Below, piece by piece: positions 50,001 through 60,475 of a stretch of 64,000 bases of DNA. Every line of letters begins with the position of its first letter. The stretch's first letter is position 1. Position numbers and translations under genes: made by a program. The notes beneath the pieces are model-generated. The model did not search any database. It had not been told where the DNA came from and was given only the letters and a program-made list of their open reading frames with translations. The DNA comes from Phoronis australis (lineage: Eukaryota; Phoronida; Phoronidae), in the NCBI GenBank assembly GCA_002633005.1, contig NMRA01000072.1, forward strand, positions 332,952 through 396,951. Direction: 5' to 3'.

Positions 50001-53000
50001 GGACCACCCTCTCCTTCTTGTTACACATCTCCTCCATCTGACTCATCTTGGCGTGCAGCGCCTGTAATGGTACACGGTGCACGGTGGTCTAAATCATCTT
50101 GCTTATGCATGCTTTGTGAGAAGCACGTCTGTTTAATGACTGCAACTCATTTTAGGATACGACCACTGACGGGAAAAGTTTATCTGCAGAATTTAAAGAC
50201 AGTGAACTTGATGAATGTAATAATGACATGGCTGTTTTAATTCTGCTCGCATTGTTTAATTGGAAAATTGGGTTTAAAATAGTTATTGATGCATAAAGTG
50301 ATCGACACCTAGGTTGACGCCAAGTCACATTTGGCGACTTGGCAAAAATCAAAGATCACCAAATGAAATCCGAGGTTGTCAAACTGACATCTGATTCGCT
50401 GACTAAAAAGTAAAAAAGACATAGGTCACACCGTTCTCTGCTCTCACAAACTGACGCCTATCTCTCCTCAACTTCTCCCCATAAAGGCATATAACATTCA
50501 ATCTCTAACTCAGTTCCTGCTGCCAACGAAGACGGAACGCACACGATCACTTACACTGGAGGTGCAAGTGCGATTTTTGCTGGACAATTCCGAATTCCGT
50601 CTGTTTACTTCTTTTTAAAGCACATTTGATGTGTGCTGGTGGCAAATGCCCTGATTTCATGAAATAAATGGAACAATTGTGAACCAATAAAATTTATGAA
50701 AACTGTCTGTTAGTTATTTAAAGTTTGGAAGTCAACACGAACTTTGAAACGAATTTTGGGGCGACTTCGTGGTGATTTGGGATTTTTTACAGGACCCTAA
50801 ACACAATCTGAGCTTGCATATGATCAGTAATACAATAAGACACCAGTCAATTGCATCAGTCCCTAATTTAAGCTAAATTCCACCCAACCTGTTGCTCCTC
50901 AATGGCTCTCTCTCTGAACAACATAGCGTGCAAGAAGTGGCTCTGCCACAGACGACAGTCTCCAGACACCTCAACAGAGGGCGCAGCTGGCTCCACAGTC
51001 AACATGCCCGACTGATATTGCAGCAGACATTCCTTCAACTTCTTGATCTCCGCTTGCAGGACAGCCACACCACCGCTGGTGTCTTCGTTAACGGACGCCT
51101 ACATGGAATTTCAGGTGTAATCAATTGATATTCTCAGCACTTAAATGTTGCTCATTTTACTACAGCAAGAAACCAAAATTCAACTTTGCCACCACTGAAG
51201 TTGCTGAACACATAAAAGGTTTAAACTACCATTTTCACTGTTCGTGTTATTATGGGCAATCCCAGTACTTTAAATAGTACATAGCTATATATATTCTGCA
51301 GCATACGTGTATGAGTGTCTAAAACCCTAGCTCTTAACATAAGTAACTTAAGTAAAAGACTAGTGCACATATGTTTCAAAAACAAACTTTAATTTACTAC
51401 TTTATTAGGTAACCTCACATAAGAACAGAGATAAATGTCTTTCATCATATTGTTTCTACTGACCTTATTCTTAATCATCTTTGCCCGTCTCACAAACTGG
51501 AGTGTTGACAGTGTTTCTCCAAAACACTTGGATCCAGGATGAACACAGCCTATGATACACGTTTTGGCATTACCACCTAGAGAGTCCTGTCATTGCAGAT
51601 AAAGACAAAGTAAGAAATCACACATTTGTCGGTACAAGCAAATTGACAAACTTGGGATAAATGACAAACTGTGCTGCATCAACTGGTAAATGTCACAGGC
51701 AAACAGAACGTGTGACGACCAGACACAAGTGAAAGCTCAAAGGTGAGATGGTAACATGTCAGTATGCAGCATTCACACCAGACTGAAAATCATTTTTTCT
51801 TGAACACAATCATGGCAATTTACAAAAACTAAGGGCTGTTCCAGTAAAATCCGTGTGGGAGGGGGGGGACGGCAGTAGAAATAAAAATTCATGGGTGGTG
51901 GTCTTCAGAAAAAAACACAAATTATGGGTGGTCGTTCCTGTAAGAAGTGATGCATTAAAAATGGGTGGTATTTTTTGACCTGTTAATGTTGACAGGTTGG
52001 TTACTTCAGCCCTCAAAACTCAAAAAAATCCAATACAGAAAAGCCCATATCGCTAGTGAACAGAGTGCAATATGTTCACTAAGCCATTAATCAAGTCATG
52101 GGCAACTTGATTTGAGCCACCTGCTTGTCTGCAGTCCTATTGAAATGAAAAGTTATGCAACACTAAACTGGTGTTAACACATATAAGAAAATTGATGATT
52201 TTTAAATAAAAAGTATGAGGAGTAAGATAAACAAGTTCCAATATTCACTTGACATAGAAGTATAAAAGAGTTTGTGGAGACAGTTTGAGATTCATAGATC
52301 CTTATAATTGAAAAAATGTTCATTGAAATTATAGACACATGGTGAACAGAGACACCTGGTGGCTGCCAAAAGTATTGCTCACAGGCTACTTTAGTTCTTG
52401 ACAATAGGGTATTGGTTCTGGTCTGTCAATCATCTAAGTTCTTAACAGGTCCTCCTGGAGGCAATTTGTTTGCAAGTGTTGGATTTTATATTTTAACCTA
52501 TTAAAAATAATTAAAAAATTATGGGTCATGGGTTGGAGAAATAAATGAAAATTATAGGCGGTGGGTACGAAATAAAAGTGCCTTCCCCCCCCTCCCATAC
52601 AGATTTTGCTGGAACAGCCCTAATATGTAATGTCTAGCAGAGACATATAATCTTCTAGTCATAATCACATAATCAAATTAAGTGAAGATACAGTGACAGA
52701 AAAGACGGACAGCCAAGATATGCTTAAAAGAAGGTAAACTTGCCCTTCCCTGCCACAACTCATAGCCTACTTACCCTCAACAGGAAACTGAGCTTTGAGT
52801 CTCTGTATGGAACGTAGCGACTCTTGCCGTGAGCGATGTCAACCAGGGACATTATGACATTGCCCAGCGTGGACAGGGAATTGTTTATGCTGCATGCCTC
52901 CTGCGAAGAATGATACAATATAGGCTTAACACAAAGACAAAAAAATGGGGAAAATTGTTACGCTTTCTCTCCTTTGAACACAGCTGGAAATTAATAAATA

Positions 53001-56000
53001 ATAAACCATTAAAGACAAGATTAAAAAGGTGTTTTAATTACAGTTAAAGTTGCACTTCTTTTCTATTTATTGGCTTAAAAAGAAATAATTTAAATAAGGC
53101 TATAAAAATGGACTTCAAAATTATCTTGCCATAACTTAATTTGTTTGTGAAAAATTGAAGTTGTATTCGTCTTTTTGTCACAGTACGCAAAAACTAGGCC
53201 TTTATATAAAAATGCCTATTAAACAGCATTTTTGAGATTGATGACTAAATATTAAGTTTGGAAAGTTTCAGCGAAATCCATTAAGACATTTTCAAAAACT
53301 AGTGTTCCTAAGTTCCAATAAAGTCGATTTGCCGAAGCCGAGAAAAAGCCGATTAAACTGGGACAAGTGAAAATCTCAGTCTTCTGTTAATTATTCGGTG
53401 AAAACTTGTTTTCGGTACACATAACCTATACAATCTTTAACTATGTTAGCTATTTCAACGTTCACTTGCAATGTCAACTGATTTTGCAGTGCGTCACTAA
53501 CTTAATGATCATTAAAACCTCAAATAGACGTATTGTTCACAGCCACCTTTTACTGTTGTTTACAACCTACTTGCTAAGTAGGTCATAGTTCATAGCCTGT
53601 ACACGTCACGTGCTGGGAGACTGATACGAAACCAAGTAAGAAATGGATTGCAAAAATTAAATCGGTGGTTAAAGTATGTCGTTAGCATGAGATTGAAACA
53701 TCGAAATGTCAACTTATTAACTGAATTAAGGAATCAGGGTGAGGATTTATCTCTTTTCACAACTTTCTTTGTTCATGACCACAGAGGCCTGAGGCAACTC
53801 GTAGCATTCGTTTTCAACGCCAACGGTCGTATGCAATTGTAGACGCATAACTCCCTTAGCTTAGGATCAAAACTACATTCTGTCTTTGTTTTCCCCGGTG
53901 CCATTCTATCATAAGTACACCCCGTTGGCTCAATGTTATGGTGACTTTGTGAATGAAAGGGCTGAGGGTATACGTAGCTGTTCTGTACCTGGCGGGAGAT
54001 TCGATTTAATTGAAAGCCCTTTAAACTTTGACCTTGGATAAGCAGTAAACAAATATCCACGCAGTTGCGCAGTTGCAAGGTGGTTCTGCTAAATCTTTTT
54101 TTTCTCGCTACGCGGTATATATTTTGTATTTGAAGTTCCCTGAGAATGAAGATAAGGTATTTTGCTCGACACAAGTGAAATATTGTAAAAATGGCCAATT
54201 TTTTTAACAATGTTGGAGATATCCTTAATTTACAAATCATTAAAAAATTACCGGACGAATATGCCATTTTTGAAAATACCACGCAATTGTTGCCATTTCC
54301 ATTTGTTTTGAGAGCAGACAGGTTGGTTCATTGTTGTTTTTAATAGATAGGTGGTACTGCATATAGAGTAGACATGTAAAGGTATTGCTCTGGACTTTTG
54401 TGCAAACAATTGCATCAGAAATTAAAAGTAGACTCTCAACAATCATCAGAACAGATAGTTGTTACTGATACAAAATGTTGAATGACATAACCTCCCTGCA
54501 GGTCACTAAATTGAGACTTGCTTTAACACACAGACAGAAGCACAAATGCATGTTATAAAAGTCGTGACAAGTATTGCAATATTTTGGACTGCCATGATGC
54601 CGGTCATTTTTAAACGGTTCATCACCACTTGAGTGACTAAACAAAGCTCTGTGAACTTTTCAAGCTCTGCACAGTGCTTAATTATGGATAATTATGCATT
54701 GCTTAACAAATCATTGCGTTTGAAACCTTGCTTACAGTACCCATGTTTACGTGTCTCTGCAGATTTTAAAATTGAGCGGAGGTAATGGTACAGACCAAAG
54801 ACAACTATGTTTTTTTAGACTTATACAAATAAAGCAAATGAGCCTATGTCTGACAACTGTAGTCACTTCAACCAAGTTTGAAAGGTCACATGACAACAGG
54901 TCATGACTTGATTACCTTTAACCTTTGCCCAACAGCTTTGGTGTCCTTCTGACGTTCACTACCAGCCAGATCGACTAGGTTCAGTAACGATGACCGCAGA
55001 TTTTTTATTCCATCTTTTGTCTCCTGCAAAAGACCACAACAAGTACACTGTGCTGACAAAAAGATTTTCCTTCAATTTCTCCTCCTTAATTCTTGATGAT
55101 TGTGAATATTACAAAGTCTTTAATTCAACATTAAAAGAACACATTTACAGTTAGTTGGGACAAAAAAGCTGGATCATTACATGATGAAAAGGTACAAAAT
55201 AGAAGATGTGGGTGACTATCAAAAGGAGATAGTCCAACATCTTCATAGTGAACACAGTAACTGAAGTACAGAATTCTCACCAGATAAAATCAGCAACATG
55301 GTGAAGTGTGTGAATTCAATAAAGTAGACCACAATTTGGACTGCTGGCTCAAAACATACTTGATGAACAAAGCACGGCTCAAAATTGAAGCATGTTGGTC
55401 CCTTTTTTTATTAAGTTTGGTTTGAAGAACAGGATTAGAACTTGAAAATTTCAATCTCACAAGCATAATTTCGCATCTTTAGTTAACCTTTCACAATTGA
55501 GGAAAATCTTCTTAGGGCTGTTCCAGCAAAATCTGTATGGGAGGGGGGGGAAGGCACTTTTATTTCGTACCCACCGCCCATATTTTTCATTTATTTCTCC
55601 AACCCATGACCCATAATTTTTTTATTATTCTTAATAGGTTAAAATATAAAATCCAACACTTGCAAACAAATTGCCTCCAGGAGGACCTGTTAAGAACTTA
55701 TATGATTGACAGACAAGAACTAGTTGTCTTGTTCAATATTGTCAAAAATTAAAGTAGCCTGTGAACAATACTTTTGGCAGCCACCAGGTGTCTCTGTTCA
55801 CCATGTGTCTATAATTTCAATGAACATTTTTTCAATTATAAGGATCTATGAATCTCAAACTGTCGCCACAAACTCTTTTATACTTCTATGTCAAGTGAAT
55901 ATTGGAACTTGTTTATCTTACTCCTCATACTTTTTATTTAAAAATCATCAATTGTCTTATATGTGTTAACACCAGTTTAGTGTTGCGTAACTTTTCAATT

Positions 56001-59000
56001 CAATAGGACTGCAGACAAGCACTTGGCTCAAATCAAGTTGCCCATGACTTGATTAATGGCTTTGTGAACATATTGCACTCTGTTCACTGGCAATATGGGC
56101 TTTTTTGTATTGGGATGAGTTGGGTTATATGCCAATCGCATTTTTTGAGTTTTGATTTCTTTGGAGATGTGTTGGCCGAATTAACCAACCTGTCAAGGTT
56201 AACAGATCAAAAAATACCACCTATTTTTAATGCATCACTTCTTACAGGAACGACCACCCATAATTTCAGTTTTTTTCTGAAGACCACCACCCATGAATTT
56301 TTATTTCTACTGCCGTCCCCCCCCCTCCCACACGGATTTTACTGGAACAGCCCTTATGAACTCTAAATCAATTCAAAAATAAACACTGAAACTGACCTTC
56401 GACTCTATTTGCACGGTGAAGACAGCATGTGATCGTGAAGATTCTCTGTTCATTGAGGTGGAGGCCACTCGTCTGTTCAACCAACCATTAGTTAGAACCT
56501 GAGAGAAGAGATGAATTCAGGATGTAATTGTTTTTGAACTTAGTTGCAGATTACTGCATAAATGCTATAACTACTTTGTTGTCATAATAATAAAGAAACT
56601 TAATGCCCCTCACCTCATATGCTTCAGCAGCATTGGTCACAGAGATCTCAGTCAGTCCGTCTGCATAGACACCCCTCTTGATATTCTCGCGCAAGTTTAG
56701 GCTGGGCGAGCTTGTGTCCAACAGATCAAACACTTGCTCATTGTAGATCTCTAGGAATGAGCATTTGCACAGAAAGTCGGTGTTGTTCTGGAAATATCAA
56801 CAGGCAGTAGGTAAAGGGCTATAATCAAAATCTTACTATTAGTAAGCATAGGGAAAACCTTGGTGAACATATATCTAAAACATGTTTTGTGACAACTTTT
56901 AAGCGCTTGATTACAGGAAATAGTCTGAAATTTGTCTTTGGTTGGCAATACAGGATCCAAGAATATCTTGAAGCAGGAAAATATTAAAACACTACCACAT
57001 CATTGGCATCTAACAATTTGATAAATTGATGATTAGTCAAAAATCAGGAGTTATCTGAAATGTTTTGTAAAACATAACAATACACCTGGAAGGACAGTCA
57101 TAGGTTTGTAACACTTCTTTAGCGATTATTTGAACAATAACATATCCTCCAAGTCATGGGAATAACTACAGCCATCACATACCATTTGTTTTTGGTGGGA
57201 GATAATGCTGAACAGATACTCAAAGCTGCGTGGGATGACGCCGCGCAGTTCATGCTGAAAGTTGTCAGAGTCTTCTGACGGTCCTAGCATAGTGAAGGTC
57301 TTACCCGACCCTGTCTGGCCACTGAAACACAAGTAGTCGTCAAATTGAGACCAATAAGTAGTCGAGGAGAAAATTTCATCTTTTACTAACGATTAGTATC
57401 AGAGGCATACCGTTCCACATCAAGCTTAAAAATGCCATTGACCAGAATAAGTGCAAGGGAGCAAAGCCTCAACATGTTTCATTTCATTACTGAGAGAATG
57501 AATCAATAGTCTTCTTCTCGACTCCTGCAAAACATTTGACTTCTGCTCAGTGTTTTCCTTCCTAATGAACCGTACATGCTTTCTGACATTTAATGTACAT
57601 GTTCTTGAGAAAAGAATGCTGTCCACTAGGAAAACACGCAGTTATGGGTAAAACGTACGGAAAAAAGCGGCACAACATGAGAACAGCTAGGCACGTCTGA
57701 GTCTTACGTACTAGGCAAATATAGTTCCATTGTAACCCTGCACACAACTGTCAATAATGGTCCGACCGACCGTACTGAAGACTGTCTCCTACAACAAAAA
57801 CACACCAGGTATAACTTATATTCAGCCAGTAATGTCATTAAGAATAGCACTTTAGGAACAAACATCATGCAACTTCTACTGAGCATTGCCATGCCACGTG
57901 GGATCAGTGACTTCCTCTAGGTACCAGGCTGCACATGAAGGTGTTTCTAATTTACAATACATGACAAAAATTAAGAATCTCGACTTTATGAAAAGTACCC
58001 AGGGTAATCAACAATAATTTGCATTCTGAATACTTTTTGAAACCCAATTGAACTTATCTGTTATCAAGCCAAGTGAGTCTGGTCTCTTACTAGTAAGAAG
58101 AAATTAATACAAATTCAGAAATCTTTTCTAATCCAACAAAGGAGAAAATTAAGACCAATTAAACATAGGCATATCATGACGTGGTCTAATTCAAAAGTTA
58201 CTTCTTCTCACTGAAGGTGAACTACCATATCAGCTAAAAGTCAACGTCTCTACCAATTCATGAAGGTTTCACTTCATCTTGCAAAGGAAGAAAATCAAAT
58301 AGTTTTAAGGTGCTAAATAAGTTGGCTTGACCAAGATATTAACGTTATGTGCTGAGCATGCCGACAAGTAATACCAGCCTGACAGTTGTACCTACCCACG
58401 CCCAACAGAGCATAAAGAGGTCAGTTTATGAATCAAAAGTGGGTTTTAACTAAAGGTGGGTTTATAACTGATTTTGAAAGAAAGCCTATAAAATTAATCT
58501 AACCTGTGAGCACTCGCTATCAGCCACGTGGTCGTATGTGAAAATCTTTGCCTCAGGCTTGGCATGAACGACGATTGCATTGTGCCCGTGATCCACAGCA
58601 ACACACGGCTGCAGATCACCAGGAGGCTCTTCGGGTCTTACTCTCACAAAGACTTTAATGGCGTCGCCGTCACTGACAAATCAAAAAAGCAATTGCATAA
58701 TCACATGACCAATGGTGTTATAACCATACAAGACAAAAATTGTCCAATTTAGGGCACATTTTGAAGGAAGTGCATTACTTCCGTACCATACAACATCAGA
58801 TAGGCTAACACAACTATTACATTTAAATTTCTTTATATATTATTTAAATTTTTTTTTTAATGAAGTCTTCCACAAAATAAGCAATAGGTGGTAGCTTTAA
58901 TTATTTTTCATGTCTTTATTAGTGTTGTTGTGGTTGTTGTTTATACGTCCAATTCTTCATCTTGCATATTATTCCGTTTTACTCACTTTTTCTTCTTCCA

Positions 59001-60016
59001 CAGTTTTGGATTCAAGTAAATGTAATTCCTATTTACAATTATCATTTATTATTAAGGGTATATTATGTCACCTGGCCACTATACTAAACACTCATCATCA
59101 AACAATGTTTTCCCCAAAAAATAACTGCAGCCATGCAATAAAGCTTCACAAATGAAAACAAAAACACGACAGATTAGCTATTATCAATTCTGTCCCAAAT
59201 TTTACAGTTAGCGTCTGCGACTGGCATTTACCACAGCTTAAAAAAAAAATGCAACCACTGAACCAAAATATAACGGCTTAGTGAGTTAAAAGTTAGATAC
59301 AATGAATCACTTAGTCATGATAATTGTACTCAATAAAGGGAATCAACTTACCTTGACGGAGGCTGTGACGCCGAACCTGCAACAAAACTCACAGATTTTA
59401 CCAAGTGTAAACTGAGAATGCTGATAAATAACAAACATCTATGAATCAGGGATAACTCACTCCATACATATACAAGGGCAGGCTAACATTGCCACCACTC
59501 ACATTCATGCTCCACTCCAGATACCAACATCTACAAATATGCATGATTCACATACTAATCTGGTTACTCCCCAGGGCGCTTAAAGAGGGTAATTAACTTT
59601 AACAAACCAGGGAATGGGGAGGGGGGGGGGTGGCTCATCGGGCCTTCATCTGGGTGTCCAGAAATGGATACCTGATTCAGACCTAGATCTTGTTCACAAA
59701 ACAATAATTGATTTAACCATTCACATATTCCTCCGATTCTATGACACAAGTTACAATTGATTAAAGAAAATTCAATTCCAAGTTCACACATACGCGATCT
59801 GGAGTGGAGATTAATTACGAAGGATTCGAAATTCACACAGTCACAGCACTGTCTACTTACTACTGTCGGGGTCTAGTCCAGTGAGCTGGTGAATAAAACT
59901 CATCAATCTCGCAGCAATTGATAGCAATCAAAACTACCAATACACGTCAGCCAAAAAACAACCAGACTACATAGATTTTTGAGTGACGTAAGAATTACTT
60001 GATTACCTGAAGACAT
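29062..60016 (-). CDS. KIF15: KIF15, kinesin-12 family mitotic motor (complete, 33 coding exons, 1374 aa)
   Basis: Plus-end-directed spindle kinesin; in vertebrates it acts beside kinesin-5 in bipolar spindle maintenance and binds TPX2 through its C-terminal coiled coil. The gene covers 31 kb on the minus strand. The 33 exons join to 4125 bp in one frame (human KIF15 is about 1388 aa). It has an N-terminal motor (about residues 20-355), a long heptad-rich stalk and a C-terminal block [13 protein letters not shown] that closely matches the vertebrate tail, ending DYKTS-stop at 29062. Start: ATG at 60016 in a 10-nt coding exon, whose reading joins to GDAIKVFVR, the usual motor start. The gene is head-to-head with a small membrane-protein gene and next to MND1. 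Exon coordinates are given in the two region entries. One 12-nt exon (59861-59872) and one AT-AC intron are the least certain parts of the model. Confidence 0.95.
29586..29602. other. Assembly gap of 17 N in KIF15 intron 32
   Basis: Run of N between exon 32 (32510) and exon 33 (29181). No coding sequence is interrupted: exons 32 and 33 join in phase. Confidence 0.95.
30471..30625. repeat. AAT/AATAGT-type microsatellite
   Basis: Imperfect AATAGT and AATAGC units, mixed with GATAAGAAATAG, in KIF15 intron 32. Another AAC/AAT-rich run is at about 32165-32220. Confidence 0.85.
30755..31560. repeat. Tandem duplication of about 440 bp in KIF15 intron 32
   Basis: The segment at about 30755-31150 recurs at about 31195-31560 (shared: ATACATGTTGAATGAAAAGG, GACTTTTGACCT-like, GAGAAATAACATTTTGAAAA). 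The copies are moderately diverged. No genes seen in it. Confidence 0.75.
31575..31996. mobile_element. 422-bp inverted-repeat element with a GCCCATGGGC palindrome
   Basis: Perfect 12-bp inverted ends TAGATAAGTCCA (31575-31586 and 31985-31996). Inside the right end is AAACGCCCATGGGCGTTT (31960-31977), a perfect palindrome. A CACCCATGGGTG-type relative lies just before it. It also contains a G run near 31660. No open frame of note. Confidence 0.6.
32950..33090 (+). repeat. Same CTCF-core repeat family in KIF15 intron 31
   Basis: Cores CCAGTAGGGGGCAC (32956-32969) and CCACTAGAGGGCAC (33074-33087) on the plus strand. The flanking ACTTGGTAGATATTGAAGC-type text matches the array at 10.3 kb in reverse complement. 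Confidence 0.6.
34110..34664 (-). repeat. KIF15: Tandem repeat derived from the 3' end and donor of KIF15 exon 31
   Basis: Downstream of exon 31 (donor at 34570), the intron holds about five further units of about 100 bp. Each carries a diverged copy of the exon's 3' end and splice site, seen on the plus strand as AGTATATCTTGTTCAGTTTG, CCAGTATACCTTGTCCA and similar. Partial-exon amplification explains them. Confidence 0.7.
35600..36680 (+). repeat. Longer copy of the CTCF-core repeat array in KIF15 intron 29
   Basis: Plus-strand cores CCATCAGATGGCGC (35615), CCATTAGAAGGCAC (35745), CACTAGGGGGCAC (35879), CCACTAGGTGGTGC (35973) and CCACTAGGGGGGCA (36497), with degraded ones between. Linker text such as GAAAATCCATCAAGGAACTC recurs. 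The array is irregular and old. Confidence 0.6.
37880..38306. repeat. 34-bp minisatellite in KIF15 intron 28
   Basis: About 12 units of GCTGAGAATGTCACTGCATG plus TTAAATGATATAGT, with small variants (GATGTGATG, GGCTCTGC). It is not derived from an adjacent exon. Confidence 0.92.
38791..39074. repeat. Three tandem copies of the palindromic MITE-like repeat (KIF15 intron 27)
   Basis: Units at about 38791-38877, 38876-38960 and 38988-39074. Each has GAGAACCAGTTTCTC and AACTGGTTCTCAAAATCC arms, so each can fold back. The family is the one found at 3139 and 18460. Confidence 0.65.
39707..40035 (-). other. KIF15: Candidate U12-type AT-AC intron of KIF15
   Basis: On the minus strand the upstream exon stays open to QTAQLA, then meets ATATCCTTG, matching the U12 AT-AC donor consensus (ATATCCTTT) at 8 of 9 positions; reading on hits a TGA. 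No GT donor fits at this border. The next exon is preceded by ACCTTAAC (39707-39714), close to the U12 branch-site consensus TCCTTAAC. Two in-frame AC acceptors exist: at 39707 (used in the model, but then the branch-like motif is the acceptor itself), or at 39686, which leaves the branch motif about 22 nt upstream and drops seven residues. Confidence 0.65.
40625..40792 (-). repeat. tRNA-derived SINE in KIF15 intron 25
   Basis: On the minus strand TGGCTCAGTGG (A box, 40783-40773) and GGGTTCAAATCC (B box, 40741-40730) form a tRNA-like promoter at the head, followed by an unrelated body of about 100 bp. Confidence 0.6.
41140..41560 (-). repeat. KIF15: Tandem repeat derived from the 3' end and donor of KIF15 exon 24
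   Basis: Past the real donor (41502), four to five units repeat the antisense of the exon end plus donor. On the plus strand each reads CACCCACCTCAGCCTGCAAC followed by TCCACCTCCTCCACC, i.e. coding-like VEEVELQAE and then GTGGGTGT. Units are about 60-80 bp and diverged. Confidence 0.75.
44880..45155 (-). repeat. KIF15: About 26-bp GC-rich minisatellite starting at the KIF15 exon 19 donor
   Basis: About ten units with minus-strand consensus GGACGGTRGGRCAAGCCTAGGGC. The first unit contains the real exon end and donor (GAC-G/GTAAGGCGAGCC). A poly-C stretch with one N lies near 44929. Confidence 0.75.
45790..46236. repeat. 36-bp minisatellite with a 108-bp higher-order pattern, beside the exon 17 donor
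   Basis: About 12 units of TCACAACACCCAGTGAAGTA plus TCCCTTTAATAATCAG begin 13 bp inside intron 17. Every third unit is the variant CAATGATGTAC, giving a 3 x 36 bp super-repeat. Because 36 is a multiple of 3, the plus strand is open for 152 codons; this is a by-product. Confidence 0.92.
51833..52620. mobile_element. PIF/Harbinger-like MITE, copy 1 (KIF15 intron 10)
   Basis: 788 bp bounded by terminal inverted repeats starting GGGCTGTTCCAG and followed by a G-rich tract on each end. The direct 3-bp flanks are TAA (51830-51832 and 52621-52623). A 3-bp TWA target duplication with GG-starting inverted repeats is typical of PIF/Harbinger. No transposase is seen, so it is non-autonomous. Confidence 0.8.
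55515..56353. mobile_element. PIF/Harbinger-like MITE, copy 2, inverted (KIF15 intron 8)
   Basis: 839 bp with the same inverted repeats (GGGCTGTTCCAG), flanked by TTA on both sides (55512-55514, 56354-56356). It is the reverse complement of the copy 3 kb away over almost the whole length with few differences, so the two insertions are fairly young. Both sit between motor-domain exons. Confidence 0.8.
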
Positions 60017-60475
60017 GATGCTTCTTCTCTGTACCGACTACCAGGCAAAATAAAACTCGAAAGGCAGTAAGTTCAAATAACGGCGGGAGCGATAATCTCG
60101 GCAGTTCTCGTTAACAGCGACATTGTTTGGCTGACCTATAAACTACTAGAGCGCGTGGATGAGGGCAGTTTTTGCCAAACGTCCTGGGAAAAGGAACCGA
60201 AACTTTGGTCCAGGTTTTACTGAAGTTGTGGGATCTCCCACAAGTGAAACTCAGTCGTCGAGAAATTACCGAAATTACACATCATGAACAAATCGCAGTA
60301 ACTTCAGGCATTTAGGAAGAGTTTTGGACAGCGCGCTCTAGTGGGAGTTGTTAGAACTAGAACGATAAACACGGAAGTTTGATCTTTTTGCGTGCTCTGG
60401 TGCAAAGTTCAAACTCTGCTTTGAGGTTAGCTTACATGCATCTGTTCGTGAGAATCTCAGTCTTCGAGTTTGAGC
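60017..60475. promoter_or_regulatory. Bidirectional promoter interval with CDE/CHR-like module
   Basis: The 459 bp between the KIF15 ATG and the start of the small membrane-protein gene must hold both 5' UTRs and promoters. On the KIF15 strand, CCCGCC (60087-60082), a 4-nt spacer and TTTGAA (60077-60072) lie 56-71 bp upstream of the ATG. This is the spacing of the CDE/CHR elements of G2/M genes bound by DREAM/MuvB. I found no TATA box or CCAAT box near it. Function is inferred. Confidence 0.5.

Larger units (their letters stand above)
29062..51098 (-). other. KIF15: KIF15 stalk and tail exons 12-33
   Basis: Exons: 50889-51098, 49894-50061, 48879-49089, 48092-48213, 47005-47184, 46249-46422, 45589-45684, 45152-45257, 44013-44143, 43510-43587, 42937-43134, 42014-42184, 41503-41730, 40891-41016, 40036-40175, 39607-39706, 38650-38759, 37327-37419, 35172-35243, 34571-34664, 32510-32641, 29062-29181. 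Nearly all encode Glu/Lys/Leu-rich coiled coil. Markers shared with vertebrate KIF15 include KMIIKFRE (exon 13), VVTKYAMEN (exon 14), [10 protein letters not shown] (exon 17), [10 protein letters not shown] (exon 20) and [11 protein letters not shown] (exon 32). All joins are GT-AG except the intron at 39707-40035. Confidence 0.92.
51464..60016 (-). other. KIF15: KIF15 motor-domain exons 1-11
   Basis: Exons: 60007-60016, 59861-59872, 59352-59376, 58504-58672, 57712-57788, 57183-57321, 56614-56787, 56397-56498, 54916-55023, 52775-52900, 51464-51586. Motifs seen: [20 protein letters not shown] (P-loop, about residues 91-110), NRESSRSH (switch I, 219-226), LVDLAGSER (switch II, 252-260) and [16 protein letters not shown], so the ATPase is complete. 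One difference from the common family sequence is INNSLSTLG where vertebrate KIF15 has INRSLSCLG. The exon border within FAY/GQTG falls after the TA of the Tyr codon. Confidence 0.95.

Noticed and set aside
53773-54282. 169-codon minus-strand frame in KIF15 intron 9
   Set aside because: No family resemblance, no coiled coil and no fitting splice sites; it interrupts the KIF15 motor, whose exons join cleanly without it.
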